Of a stretch of DNA of 8,342 bases, positions 1 through 5,688 are shown piece by piece (positions within the stretch are counted from its first letter, which is position 1; every line of letters begins with the position of its first letter). This DNA comes from Salaquimonas sp. GTDB taxonomy: Bacteria > Pseudomonadota > Alphaproteobacteria > Rhizobiales > Rhizobiaceae. The DNA lies in contig JAHEHW010000054.1 in the NCBI GenBank assembly GCA_024639745.1, positions 1 through 8,342 on the forward strand, written 5' to 3'. The position numbers were made by a program, and so were the translations under genes. The notes under the pieces were generated by a model. That model searched no databases. It saw nothing but the letters and a program-made list of their open reading frames with translations, and was not told the origin of the DNA.

Positions 1-688
1 CGCCGCAGGTGGTATTGACGCCCAGTTCCTCGCGCAGACGGCGGACAAGTGTGAAAACCTGGTGGCCGGCGGTTGCCATTGCGCCGATGGGCATGACAAG
101 CGGATCAACGACAATATCGTTCGGCTTGATGCCGAAATCGGCGGCGCGCTCAACGATTTTCTTTGCAACCGCGAAGCGGACTTCCGGGTCTTCCGAGATG
201 CCCGTATCGTCGTTCGAAATGGCGACGACGGCAACATCGTATTTCTTGATGAGCGGAAGAACGGTTTCGAGGCGCTCTTCCTCGCCGGTTACCGAGTTTA
301 CGAGCGGACGGCCTTTAGCTGCTTTCAGCCCTGCTTCCAGCGCGCCTGGAACCGATGAGTCGATGCAAAGCGGACAGTCGGTCACTTTCTGCACCACTTC
401 GATGAGCTGCGGCATTAAGGTCGGCTCGACGAAGTTATTGTCGGCATAGCGCGGGTCCTCAGCCATCTTGTTGGAGAAGACGGCTCCGGAGTTAATGTCG
501 AGCACCGTTGCGCCTGCTTCGACCTGAGCGAGCGCATCCGCTTCGACGCGGGAAAAATCGCCGCGCTCGAGTTCTTCGTTCAGGACCTTGCGTCCGGTCG
601 GGTTAATACGTTCCCCGATCACGCAAAAAGGCTGGTCGAATCCGATTATCACTTCCTTTGTCTCGGAGGCGACGAGTGTATGAGTCAT
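1..688 (-). CDS. Methyltetrahydrofolate:corrinoid methyltransferase, 5' part (pterin-binding TIM barrel)
   Basis: The N-terminal 229 residues are visible; the gene runs off the left edge. The protein belongs to the pterin-binding (DHPS/MeTr/MetH) family that moves methyl groups between a corrinoid protein and tetrahydrofolate in the cytoplasm. Seen: ERINPTGR at residues 26-33, the LDINSG strand at 63-68, CIDSS at 108-112, LVNSV at 129-133 and VVDPL at 193-197. These are the conserved barrel-strand ends that hold the pterin. The readable part ends in VNTTCG, typical of the stand-alone 'methyltetrahydrofolate cobalamin methyltransferase' group. The start is the ATG at 688, preceded by GGAGAG at 693-698. 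It is the last gene of the minus-strand block, separated from metF by 80 bp that carry a palindrome and a promoter-like element, so it may be regulated separately. Inferred direction here: methyl-Co(III) to THF. Dihydropteroate synthase is unlikely given the context and the missing PABA-site features. Confidence 0.9.
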   Translation of the reverse strand, partial: MTHTLVASETKEVIIGFDQPFCVIGERINPTGRKVLNEELERGDFSRVEADALAQVEAGATVLDINSGAVFSNKMAEDPRYADNNFVEPTLMPQLIEVVQKVTDCPLCIDSSVPGALEAGLKAAKGRPLVNSVTGEEERLETVLPLIKKYDVAVVAISNDDTGISEDPEVRFAVAKKIVERAADFGIKPNDIVVDPLVMPIGAMATAGHQVFTLVRRLREELGVNTTCG

Positions 689-692
689 TGTT

Positions 693-698
693 CTCTCC
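693..698 (-). promoter_or_regulatory. Ribosome binding site of the methyltransferase
   Basis: GGAGAG on the minus strand lies 4 nt before the ATG at 688. It supports that start codon for the gene running off the left edge. Confidence 0.6.
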
Positions 699-703
699 AA
701 TTC

Positions 704-725
704 GATATAAAGAGTTCTTTATATC
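704..725 (-). promoter_or_regulatory. Perfect 22-bp palindrome, candidate ArsR/SahR-type operator
   Basis: The arms GATATAAAGA (704-713) and TCTTTATATC (716-725) are perfect reverse complements around a 2-nt spacer. A third copy of the half-site, TCTTTATAT, follows at 724-732 and overlaps the right arm by one base. The site lies between metF and the methyltransferase start, 16 bp upstream of the ATG. From memory, ATATAAAGA-type palindromes are the operator form assigned to SahR-like ArsR-family regulators of methionine and S-adenosylhomocysteine genes in Proteobacteria. That fits the methyl-folate context, but the regulator assignment is inference; no regulator gene is in the window. Confidence 0.55.
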
Positions 726-744
726 TTTATATGATTGATTTCAA
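718..744 (-). promoter_or_regulatory. Possible sigma70 promoter overlapping the palindrome
   Basis: On the minus strand a TTGAAA (744-739) is followed 15 bp later by TATAAA (723-718). The -10-like hexamer lies within the palindrome, the arrangement expected for repression by occlusion. The spacing is shorter than the usual 17 bp and the A/T-rich repeats create several alternative -10 hexamers, so the exact promoter is uncertain. Confidence 0.35.
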
Positions 745-768
745 GCGCTGTACCCTTGGCAGCGTGGG

Positions 769-1872
769 TTAATTCGCGACTTCCTTGACGATTTCCTGTG
801 GCGGCTTGGCTTTTTCCTCAGCCTGGATCGTCTCATGGGTCTCGATCAGTTGTTCCACGTCAGGTGCCGCTTCACGCTTCCACGGCTTACGCCCTTTCAG
901 AACGCCCGATTCGTAGACGATCTCTGCAACATATTCTTCCTGGCGATAGGCCATCACGTGGATACCGGAGACGCCTTCGATTTCTTTCACTTCCTGCATG
1001 ATCTCGATGCAGAGCTTCTTGCCTTCGGCTTTCTGGTTCTCTGCACCTTCGAGGCGCTTGATGACGGCGTCGGGGATGTGAATTCCCGGAACGTTCTTGC
1101 GGATCCAGTTGGCGGTCTTGGCCGAAGCGAGAGGGCCTACCCCGCACATGATATAGCATTCTTCGTTGAGACCCATGTCAACGACACGCTTCATGTATTC
1201 GCGGAACATTGGCACATCAAAGCAGTACTGGCTCTGGACGAACTGAGCGCCGGCAGCAATCTTTTTCGCGAGGCGATGCGGTCGGAAATCATAGGGTGGG
1301 GCAAAGGGATTGATCGCGGCGCCAAGGAAAACATGCGGCGGGTAGGTCAGTTTGCGGCCAGACAGGAAGCGGCTTTCCTCGCGCATGGTGCGTACTGTTT
1401 CGAGCAATGACATGCAGTCGAGATCGAATACGGGTTTAGCCCCGGGCTGGTCGCCGGCCTGAACGCCATCGCCGGTCAGGCAAAGAATGTTCTGCACGCC
1501 CATAGCCGATGCGCCAAGCACATCGCCCTGAATGGCAATCCGGTTCCGGTCCCGGCAGGATATCTGAAGGATTGGTGCATAGCCCATGCGGGTAAGCAGC
1601 GCGCAGATGCCGACGGACGACATGTGACAGTTCGCACCGGAAGCGTCGACCGCGTTGATTCCGTCGACCCAGCCTTCGAAAATCTCGGCGCGTTCATAGA
1701 CGTCACGGGGGTCGGCGCTGTCAGGCGGGTTCAACTCGGTGGTGACGGCAAATTCTCCGCGGCGCAGCACGCGTTCGAGGCGGCCAAAAGAGGAATGGCC
1801 TTCTTTCGGCTCCAACGGCGCACCGGGATCGTTTTCATTGACGTCGCGATCTTTGTTGGCGCTGGCAGTCAT
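769..1872 (-). CDS. metF: Methylenetetrahydrofolate reductase (MetF family)
   Basis: This 367-residue protein is a flavoprotein-type TIM barrel that interconverts 5,10-methylene-THF and 5-methyl-THF. Seen: TTELNPP at 44-50 with the family's conserved Glu (E46), ISCRDRNR at 104-111, the LCLTGD strand at 130-135, and GAQFVQSQYCFD at 208-219 matching the conserved folate-site Gln segment of E. coli MetF (about 296 residues). It is longer than E. coli MetF because of a hydrophilic N-terminal extension (residues 1-26) and a charged tail (about 330-367). The ATG at 1872 overlaps the stop of the MetV-like gene by 4 bp, with AAGGAA at 1881-1886 as RBS, so the two are probably made together. Acetogens use MetV-MetF complexes. 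In this cluster the enzyme probably runs in the oxidative direction on methyl-THF, which is inference. It could instead be the biosynthetic MetF. Confidence 0.92.
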   Translation of the reverse strand: MTASANKDRDVNENDPGAPLEPKEGHSSFGRLERVLRRGEFAVTTELNPPDSADPRDVYERAEIFEGWVDGINAVDASGANCHMSSVGICALLTRMGYAPILQISCRDRNRIAIQGDVLGASAMGVQNILCLTGDGVQAGDQPGAKPVFDLDCMSLLETVRTMREESRFLSGRKLTYPPHVFLGAAINPFAPPYDFRPHRLAKKIAAGAQFVQSQYCFDVPMFREYMKRVVDMGLNEECYIMCGVGPLASAKTANWIRKNVPGIHIPDAVIKRLEGAENQKAEGKKLCIEIMQEVKEIEGVSGIHVMAYRQEEYVAEIVYESGVLKGRKPWKREAAPDVEQLIETHETIQAEEKAKPPQEIVKEVAN

Positions 1873-2480
1873 TGGGCAGCTTCCTTCTGCTCGCGTTCAA
1901 CGGCTGACTGGGCTGTGACCCGCAACCAGGAAGAGGTTTCGCGAAGCGATTGATCGACCGGCTTTTGAACGTTGAGAATCGCATCGCCCCCGACCATGTG
2001 GCGTGAGCCCTTCCAGGCCTGCACCCAGACACACGGCATGTTCGGCTCGACCTCACAGTTTCCGTTCTCGCGAACGCCGCCGCACGGGCCGTTACGAAGC
2101 TGTTTCGGGCAATTCATCGGACAGGACATGCCCGTCGAAGAAAGCACGCATTGACCACACATGCGGCAGTCAAAGAGGAGACCTTTTACACAACGCTCTA
2201 CCGCGGTAACCGGTGCTTCGGCACGGTTGTAGCCAACCCAGTTCCAAAACGGATGCAGCACGAGAAACGCGTTGGCGAATTTCTTGTAGAACCATTCGAA
2301 AAAGCGCGAATGTTTCACCGCCCAAAGCCGGATGGAATATTTGCGCTGCCGGTAGGTCGGGCTGGTATGCGCAGGTTTGAAAGCAAGTTTTGCGCGTGCC
2401 TTTTGTACCAGTGTCGCCTGGGTGGGGCCGCCCGGTCTTGTGCTGTGCACCGGTTGATTGGCAGGGGAATTGTCGGTCAT
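1869..2480 (-). CDS. MetV-like protein with MTHFR C-terminal cysteine-rich domain
   Basis: This 203-residue protein has the cysteine-rich domain called 'methylenetetrahydrofolate reductase C-terminal' (PF12225 type), known in acetogens as MetV, the Fe-S partner of MetF. Seen: nine cysteines between residues 97 and 150 (97, 105, 108, 111, 120, 124, 133, 142, 150), including CRMCGQC, TGMSCPMNCPK and RNGPCGG. Residues 1-90 are basic and aromatic-rich without recognisable motifs; FFEWFYKKFANAFLVLHPFW (60-79) is an amphipathic or membrane-touching candidate. ATGA overlaps join it to the upstream 'virulence factor' gene (2477-2480) and to metF (1869-1872), which supports a complex with MetF. Fe-S binding and electron transfer are inferred from the cysteine pattern and the family. 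Confidence 0.87.
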   Translation of the reverse strand: MTDNSPANQPVHSTRPGGPTQATLVQKARAKLAFKPAHTSPTYRQRKYSIRLWAVKHSRFFEWFYKKFANAFLVLHPFWNWVGYNRAEAPVTAVERCVKGLLFDCRMCGQCVLSSTGMSCPMNCPKQLRNGPCGGVRENGNCEVEPNMPCVWVQAWKGSRHMVGGDAILNVQKPVDQSLRETSSWLRVTAQSAVEREQKEAAQ

Positions 2481-2788
2481 TTTGCGTCCTCTTCGTGGCC
2501 GCCTGCGTTGACGAGCGCCAGAAGGCGCTCCTTGCTGTAAGTGGTTTCGATATCCTGAGCGGCTTTTTCGGCTTCCGCTTCCAGATCATCACCGACATCG
2601 ACTGGGTCCGACCGCCGCCATTCAGCCAGATAATCATCAGTCTCTGCGGCGCCGGAGCGCATCGCGCACATGTCGATCGCCTCGGTGAACCTCAGTGGCA
2701 ACTCGCGTTTGGCGACTGACTTGCGGCCTGTCTTCACGATTACCTGAGCCGGGATATCACGCCAGTATACGATCTGAAGAGATGCCAT
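2477..2788 (-). CDS. 'Virulence factor' family small protein (unknown function)
   Basis: This 103-residue protein resembles the family labelled 'virulence factor' (PF13769 type). The label is historical and I know of no demonstrated function. Seen: a conserved-looking N-terminal half (MASLQIVYWRDIPAQVIVK, then RFTEAIDMCAM and YLAEWRR) and an acidic, Ala/Glu-rich C-terminal half likely to be helical. It has one cysteine and no signal peptide or membrane segment. I chose the ATG at 2788 because GGGAGG lies 8 nt upstream (2797-2802) and the family begins near this point; an in-frame ATG at 2818 would add 10 residues without a good RBS. Its stop overlaps the MetV-like start by 4 bp, so it starts a three-gene coupled chain with metV-like and metF. 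A role as assembly or partner protein for MetV/MetF is a guess from position. Confidence 0.8.
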   Translation of the reverse strand: MASLQIVYWRDIPAQVIVKTGRKSVAKRELPLRFTEAIDMCAMRSGAAETDDYLAEWRRSDPVDVGDDLEAEAEKAAQDIETTYSKERLLALVNAGGHEEDAK

Positions 2789-2796
2789 TTTATCAA

Positions 2797-2802
2797 CCTC
2801 CC
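2797..2802 (-). promoter_or_regulatory. Strong ribosome binding site deciding the start of the virulence-factor family gene
   Basis: GGGAGG on the minus strand lies 8 nt before the ATG at 2788. The upstream in-frame ATG at 2818 has no comparable sequence, so 2788 is preferred. A strong RBS after a 99-bp gap suggests independent initiation rather than coupling to the MaoC gene upstream. Confidence 0.6.
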
Positions 2803-2860
2803 GGGATTTCGCGGACAATGTTTGAAAGCCGACTGGCGTGCTGCATCGCCAACGACGTTG

Positions 2861-2873
2861 AAAAAGAAAAAAA
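2861..2873 (-). other. T-tract downstream of the second MaoC gene
   Basis: The minus strand reads T7-C-T5 (2873-2861) shortly after the MaoC stop. Only a 4-bp stem (GCCT/AGGC with loop GAG, spanning the stop codon) precedes it, about 9 nt away, so it is not a canonical intrinsic terminator. It may cause weak attenuation or pausing in the 99-bp gap before the virulence-factor family gene. Confidence 0.3.
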
Positions 2874-2887
2874 CGACTCCGTGCCTC

Positions 2888-3373
2888 TCAGGCCGGATAT
2901 TTCACGAGAACGACCGATTCAAACGAGATCACTGGGTCGCCTTTTTCATTGGTGGCGCTCTGTAACCCCTTAAGCAAATACCAGCCGGGCTTGCTCCTGG
3001 ATGGTCTGCATTTGAGCGTTTCCGACGAATAGGCAATCGTATCTCCGGCATAGACCGGGCGGTACCAGTGCAGTTTTTCGAAACCTGGGGAGGGGCCGAA
3101 TTCGAACAGAGGCTCTGCCATGCTTTCGAGACGTGCGAGTTCCTCAGCCATGGTTTTGCGCATCTGTCGCATCCATACCGAGGCGGTATGCCAGCCGGAA
3201 GCGCAAAGTCCACCCAAAAGGCTTTTTTCGGCTGCCACCGGGTCCAGATGAAAGATCTGAGGATCATAGTCCTTTGCGAATTCGATGATTTCTTCTGACG
3301 AAAACAGATGGCTGCCGAGATCTCCGCTCCAGCCGGTGCGCATGAATGGTGGATGCGTGATGTGGTTTTTCAT
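2888..3373 (-). CDS. MaoC-like (R)-specific enoyl-CoA hydratase/dehydratase, second of a pair
   Basis: This 161-residue single hot-dog protein is of the MaoC dehydratase family, which usually hydrates enoyl-CoA thioesters or dehydrates 3-hydroxyacyl-CoA. Seen: YDPQIFHLD at 36-44, with Asp37 and His42 in the D-x4-H spacing of the hydratase-2 catalytic pair, followed by LLGGLCASGWH at 52-62. The HWYRPVYAGDT segment is near residues 101-111. The canonical G-D-x-N-P sequence is degenerate, so substrate range cannot be read from it. The ATG at 3373 overlaps the stop of the first MaoC gene by 4 bp, with GGAAGAG a few bases upstream, pointing to co-translation and a possible heterodimer of the HadAB type. 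Why it sits in a methyl-transfer cluster is unclear; it may act on the carbon skeleton of the demethylated substrate. Confidence 0.87.
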   Translation of the reverse strand: MKNHITHPPFMRTGWSGDLGSHLFSSEEIIEFAKDYDPQIFHLDPVAAEKSLLGGLCASGWHTASVWMRQMRKTMAEELARLESMAEPLFEFGPSPGFEKLHWYRPVYAGDTIAYSSETLKCRPSRSKPGWYLLKGLQSATNEKGDPVISFESVVLVKYPA

Positions 3374-3822
3374 GCCGCTTCTCTTCCTTTCATCAAAAAG
3401 GGATTAGAGAAGCGCAGGGCCAGAGTGCCATCGTTACGAAACAGCTCGCAGCGCATGTGTACGACACCCAGGCCGGGGCGTGATTTTGATGCGCGCACCT
3501 GCGTAAATGTGATTTTTCCGGTTACAGCGTCGCCTGCCAGAACAGGGGCAAGCCATTCACATTTGTCGACGCCCGGCGATCCTTGACCGTTCGCGCCGGT
3601 GAGAAAGGTGTCGCAAATCATCCGCATCATGATCGAGCACAGGTGCCAGCCGGAAGCTGAAAGGCCTCCGAGCATCGATGACTTTCCTGCGTTCTCGTCG
3701 AGATGAAACGGCATGGGGTCGAACTTCGAAGCGAACGCTCGAATTTCTTCCGCGGAAATAGGGTAGGGGGCAGATTTGAGCGTCATGCCCGGTTCGATGT
3801 CTTCGAAATACTCGATTGTCAT
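3370..3822 (-). CDS. MaoC-like (R)-specific enoyl-CoA hydratase/dehydratase, first of a pair
   Basis: This 150-residue single hot-dog protein matches the MaoC family. Seen: FEDIEPGMTL at 6-15, a common MaoC N-terminus; FDPMPFHLD at 34-42 with Asp35 and His40 as the probable catalytic pair; MLGGLSASGWH at 50-60; and WLAPVLAGDAVTG in the middle of the domain. It is paralogous to the next gene: both share the ...FHLD...LGGL-ASGWH core, so the pair probably arose by duplication. Both keep Asp and His, unlike hetero-oligomers where one subunit loses them. The ATG at 3822 overlaps the DUF1638 stop by 4 bp and no good RBS precedes it, so translation is probably coupled to DUF1638. The substrate is unknown. 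Confidence 0.87.
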   Translation of the reverse strand: MTIEYFEDIEPGMTLKSAPYPISAEEIRAFASKFDPMPFHLDENAGKSSMLGGLSASGWHLCSIMMRMICDTFLTGANGQGSPGVDKCEWLAPVLAGDAVTGKITFTQVRASKSRPGLGVVHMRCELFRNDGTLALRFSNPFLMKGREAA

Positions 3823-4421
3823 TCAAGTGCCGCCAGTGCCGGAGTCAAATCGCCGAACCCTGTATAACGCCGTTCAAATGGCAGGCCCAGAAATTGCGCG
3901 GCTGTCTCGGCTTTCCTCGTCAATTCCGGGTCGTCAGTTTGCGCGAGATACAGCGCTTTCTCATAGTGAGCGAAGTACATTTCTTTGAGTTCGGGGTGCC
4001 GGTCGAGACCGAGCGGCTTGACCATGAAAGCTTCGAAGTGACGGGCCAGGAAATCGGTGATGAAAAAACTGGTCATCATCGCATCGCTGTCATCGGCGAA
4101 TTTTTCATTGCCGAAATAGAATGAGAAACAATGCGGCCCCTCGATACGGGCTATGCCGTATTTGTCCAGCACTCTGTCCAACTGCCCACCCGTGCCGCAG
4201 TCGGCGTATCCCGCAAATATTTGCTCGAAGCCGTCCGCCTGCGCCTGCTGGATCGCCCTTTCCATCGCCGGCGCGATTTTTTCCGGGTGATGGTGATACT
4301 CGGCAGGCAGGCATTTCAGGTCAATGTGATCAAGGCCAAGTTGTTCGTTTATGGCTAGCACTTCCCTTGCGATCATGCCGCAGGCGATGACTCTGATTCT
4401 CTTTTGCTTGCCAGTGTCCAT
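3819..4421 (-). CDS. DUF1638 family protein (function unknown)
   Basis: This 200-residue cytoplasmic protein fits the DUF1638 family, often found next to MttB-type methyltransferases. Seen: VIACGMIAREV at 11-21, LKCLPAEYHHHP at 35-46, YADCGTGG at 72-79 with LDRVL after it, and the RIEGPHCFSF segment at 92-101. Four cysteines (14, 37, 75, 98), each in a conserved-looking motif, and a His cluster (43-45) suggest a metal or Fe-S site, but this is inference. The start at 4421 has only AAAGA upstream as a weak RBS. The gene lies after an intrinsic terminator that separates it from the corrinoid gene, and its stop overlaps the first MaoC start (ATGA at 3819-3822), so it begins a three-gene coupled chain. 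Its task in the pathway is not known. Confidence 0.86.
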   Translation of the reverse strand: MDTGKQKRIRVIACGMIAREVLAINEQLGLDHIDLKCLPAEYHHHPEKIAPAMERAIQQAQADGFEQIFAGYADCGTGGQLDRVLDKYGIARIEGPHCFSFYFGNEKFADDSDAMMTSFFITDFLARHFEAFMVKPLGLDRHPELKEMYFAHYEKALYLAQTDDPELTRKAETAAQFLGLPFERRYTGFGDLTPALAALE

Positions 4422-4493
4422 AATTCTTTGTCTGCTTCGCGGTTTGGGTCGAGCGGCTACGAAAACGATTCCGGATAGCGGTATATTGGCTTG

Positions 4494-4530
4494 ATAACAA
4501 ACAAAATGGCGGCATCCGGAAATGCCGCCA
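4494..4530 (-). terminator. Intrinsic terminator after the corrinoid protein gene
   Basis: On the minus strand a perfect 9-bp stem, TGGCGGCAT (4530-4522) pairing with ATGCCGCCA (4515-4507), encloses a 6-nt TTCCGG loop. It is followed by a T-rich tail beginning TTTTGTTTGTT (4506-4496). It lies 24 bp after the corrinoid gene's stop. The position predicts an abundant short corrinoid-protein mRNA and reduced or separately promoted expression of DUF1638 and the genes beyond. Confidence 0.85.
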
Positions 4531-4554
4531 ATGCAATAAGCAATTCTTTTCGGT

Positions 4555-5256
4555 TCAACCGGCGGCCATCTGATTGTGCTTGCGGCTCATGAAATCCTTG
4601 GCCGTTTCCACCGCCACAGCTGCGTCGCGGCAATAGGCGTCGGCACCGATCGCCTTGCCGAATTCCTCGTTGAGCGGTGCGCCGCCGACGAGAATGACAT
4701 AATCGTCTCGAATGCCCTTGGCCTGCATCGTGTCGATGACGACTTTCATGTAGGGCATTGTGGTAGTCAAAAGCGCCGACATGCCAAGGATGTCAGGCTT
4801 GTGTTCTTCGATTGCCGCAAGATATTCGTCGACATCTGTATTGATGCCGATGTCATGCACATCGAAGCCCGCGCCTTCCATCATCATGGAAACAAGGTTC
4901 TTACCGATGTCGTGAATGTCACCCTTAACGGTACCAATAACCATCGTGCCCAGTTTCGGAGCACCGGTTTCGGCAAGCAATGGACGCAGAATCGCCATGC
5001 CGGCTTTCATGGCGTTCGCGGCGAGCAAAACCTCCGGTACGAAGAGAATGCCGTCGCGGAAATCGATCCCTACGATCCGCATGCCTTCGACAAGCGCTTT
5101 TGTGAGGATGTTGTATGGCGTCCAGCCGCGCTCGAGCAGAATGTTGACGGCCTCTTCGATCTCTTCTTTCAAACCGTCGTAGAGATCATCATGCATCTGT
5201 TGAACGAGTTCGTCGTCATCAAGTTCGGAGAGGATAATTTCGTCGTCGTCGGACAT
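4555..5256 (-). CDS. Corrinoid (B12)-binding methyl-carrier protein, MtbC/MttC/MtaC type
   Basis: This 233-residue protein is the methyl carrier that cycles between Co(I) and methyl-Co(III). Seen: an acidic N-terminus, a helical cap domain (about 13-95, including LLERGWTPYNIL and VPEVLLAANAM), then the B12-binding Rossmann-like domain with GDIHDIGKN at 112-120. His115 is the lower cobalt ligand in the D-x-H-x-x-G motif; SAL at 160-162 and GG at 191-192 complete the B12 signature. The ATG at 5256 is chosen because AAAGGGA lies 6 nt upstream (5263-5269) and the family begins here; the frame stays open to an ATG at 5469, but that extra 71-residue stretch has no family features. It is transcribed divergently from the MttB-family gene, its likely partner, and is followed by a terminator. 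Which amine it serves cannot be read from the carrier. Confidence 0.93.
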   Translation of the reverse strand: MSDDDEIILSELDDDELVQQMHDDLYDGLKEEIEEAVNILLERGWTPYNILTKALVEGMRIVGIDFRDGILFVPEVLLAANAMKAGMAILRPLLAETGAPKLGTMVIGTVKGDIHDIGKNLVSMMMEGAGFDVHDIGINTDVDEYLAAIEEHKPDILGMSALLTTTMPYMKVVIDTMQAKGIRDDYVILVGGAPLNEEFGKAIGADAYCRDAAVAVETAKDFMSRKHNQMAAG

Positions 5257-5262
5257 TGGGTG

Positions 5263-5269
5263 TCCCTTT
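5263..5269 (-). promoter_or_regulatory. Ribosome binding site deciding the corrinoid protein start
   Basis: AAAGGGA on the minus strand lies 6 nt before the ATG at 5256. It supports this start over the open upstream frame, which extends to an ATG at 5469. Confidence 0.5.
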
Positions 5270-5586
5270 GCTCCAGAATAAATTGCGCGGCGATGCCCTC
5301 CAAACGTGAACGCTTCGTCGCAATCGGACTTTACGCAATATACCTGCTGCGGACAAATTCCAATGCGCTTTTTCGCGACTTCGAAAGCTACGTTTGCGAC
5401 TGCCAGGTGTTTGCCTGCTCTGAAAAAACCGTTGCAAAGACATACGGATAGCCATTCGAAACAAGACAATTCGATTTTCTCGTGGGAGTTTCCCGGCTAA
5501 GGAATTGGCGTATTTCCGACGACCGGCCTGTTCGGACAATTCTCGTCAAGTGAAGCCTTCTTGTCGCTGCACTTACCAGTCGAATT

Positions 5587-5597
5587 CGCAAATTGCG
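5587..5597. promoter_or_regulatory. 11-bp palindrome CGCAA-A-TTGCG, candidate regulator half-sites
   Basis: CGCAA (5587-5591) and TTGCG (5593-5597) are perfect inverted repeats around one central base, about 92 bp upstream of the MttB-family start. Related single copies lie near the corrinoid gene's start. It could be an operator core, but it is short and may be chance. Confidence 0.3.
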
Positions 5598-5688
5598 TCA
5601 ATGCGAGGCGTTCTGAGGCCTGAATAAGGTGGCGCATCGTCTAGATTCGGTTAAACTTTAATTCAAGCCGGGACCGGGACTTAAAAGA

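Larger units (their letters stand above)
5257..5688. promoter_or_regulatory. 432-bp divergent intergenic region between corrinoid protein and MttB-family genes
   Basis: No convincing gene lies here; it must hold the promoters for both directions. ATTGCG or its complement CGCAAT occurs at 5282-5287, 5319-5324, 5334-5339 and 5592-5597, the last inside an 11-bp palindrome. I found no cobalamin, SAM or glycine riboswitch consensus on either strand. I could not choose confident -35/-10 pairs. Confidence 0.6.

Noticed and set aside
745..765. CGCTG/CAGCG stem after metF as a terminator
   Set aside because: Only 5 bp with a 9-nt loop and no T-run following on the minus strand.
835..1410. A 191-codon plus-strand open frame opposite metF
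   Set aside because: Antisense shadow of metF; no domain and no RBS of note.
4576..5451. A 291-codon plus-strand open frame opposite the corrinoid protein gene
   Set aside because: Antisense to a protein with an unmistakable B12-binding motif; no family features.
5257..5469. In-frame N-terminal extension of the corrinoid protein up to an ATG at 5469
   Set aside because: The added 71 residues have no family resemblance, and the ATG at 5256 has a good RBS and the usual family N-terminus.
5484..5494. GGGA-GTT-TCCC inverted repeat in the divergent region
   Set aside because: Four-base arms are expected by chance in a region this long.
5257..5688. Cobalamin riboswitch ahead of the corrinoid-dependent genes
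   Set aside because: A GACCGGCC-like string (5520s) recalls part of a B12 box, but the rest of the B12 box and the other conserved segments are missing.
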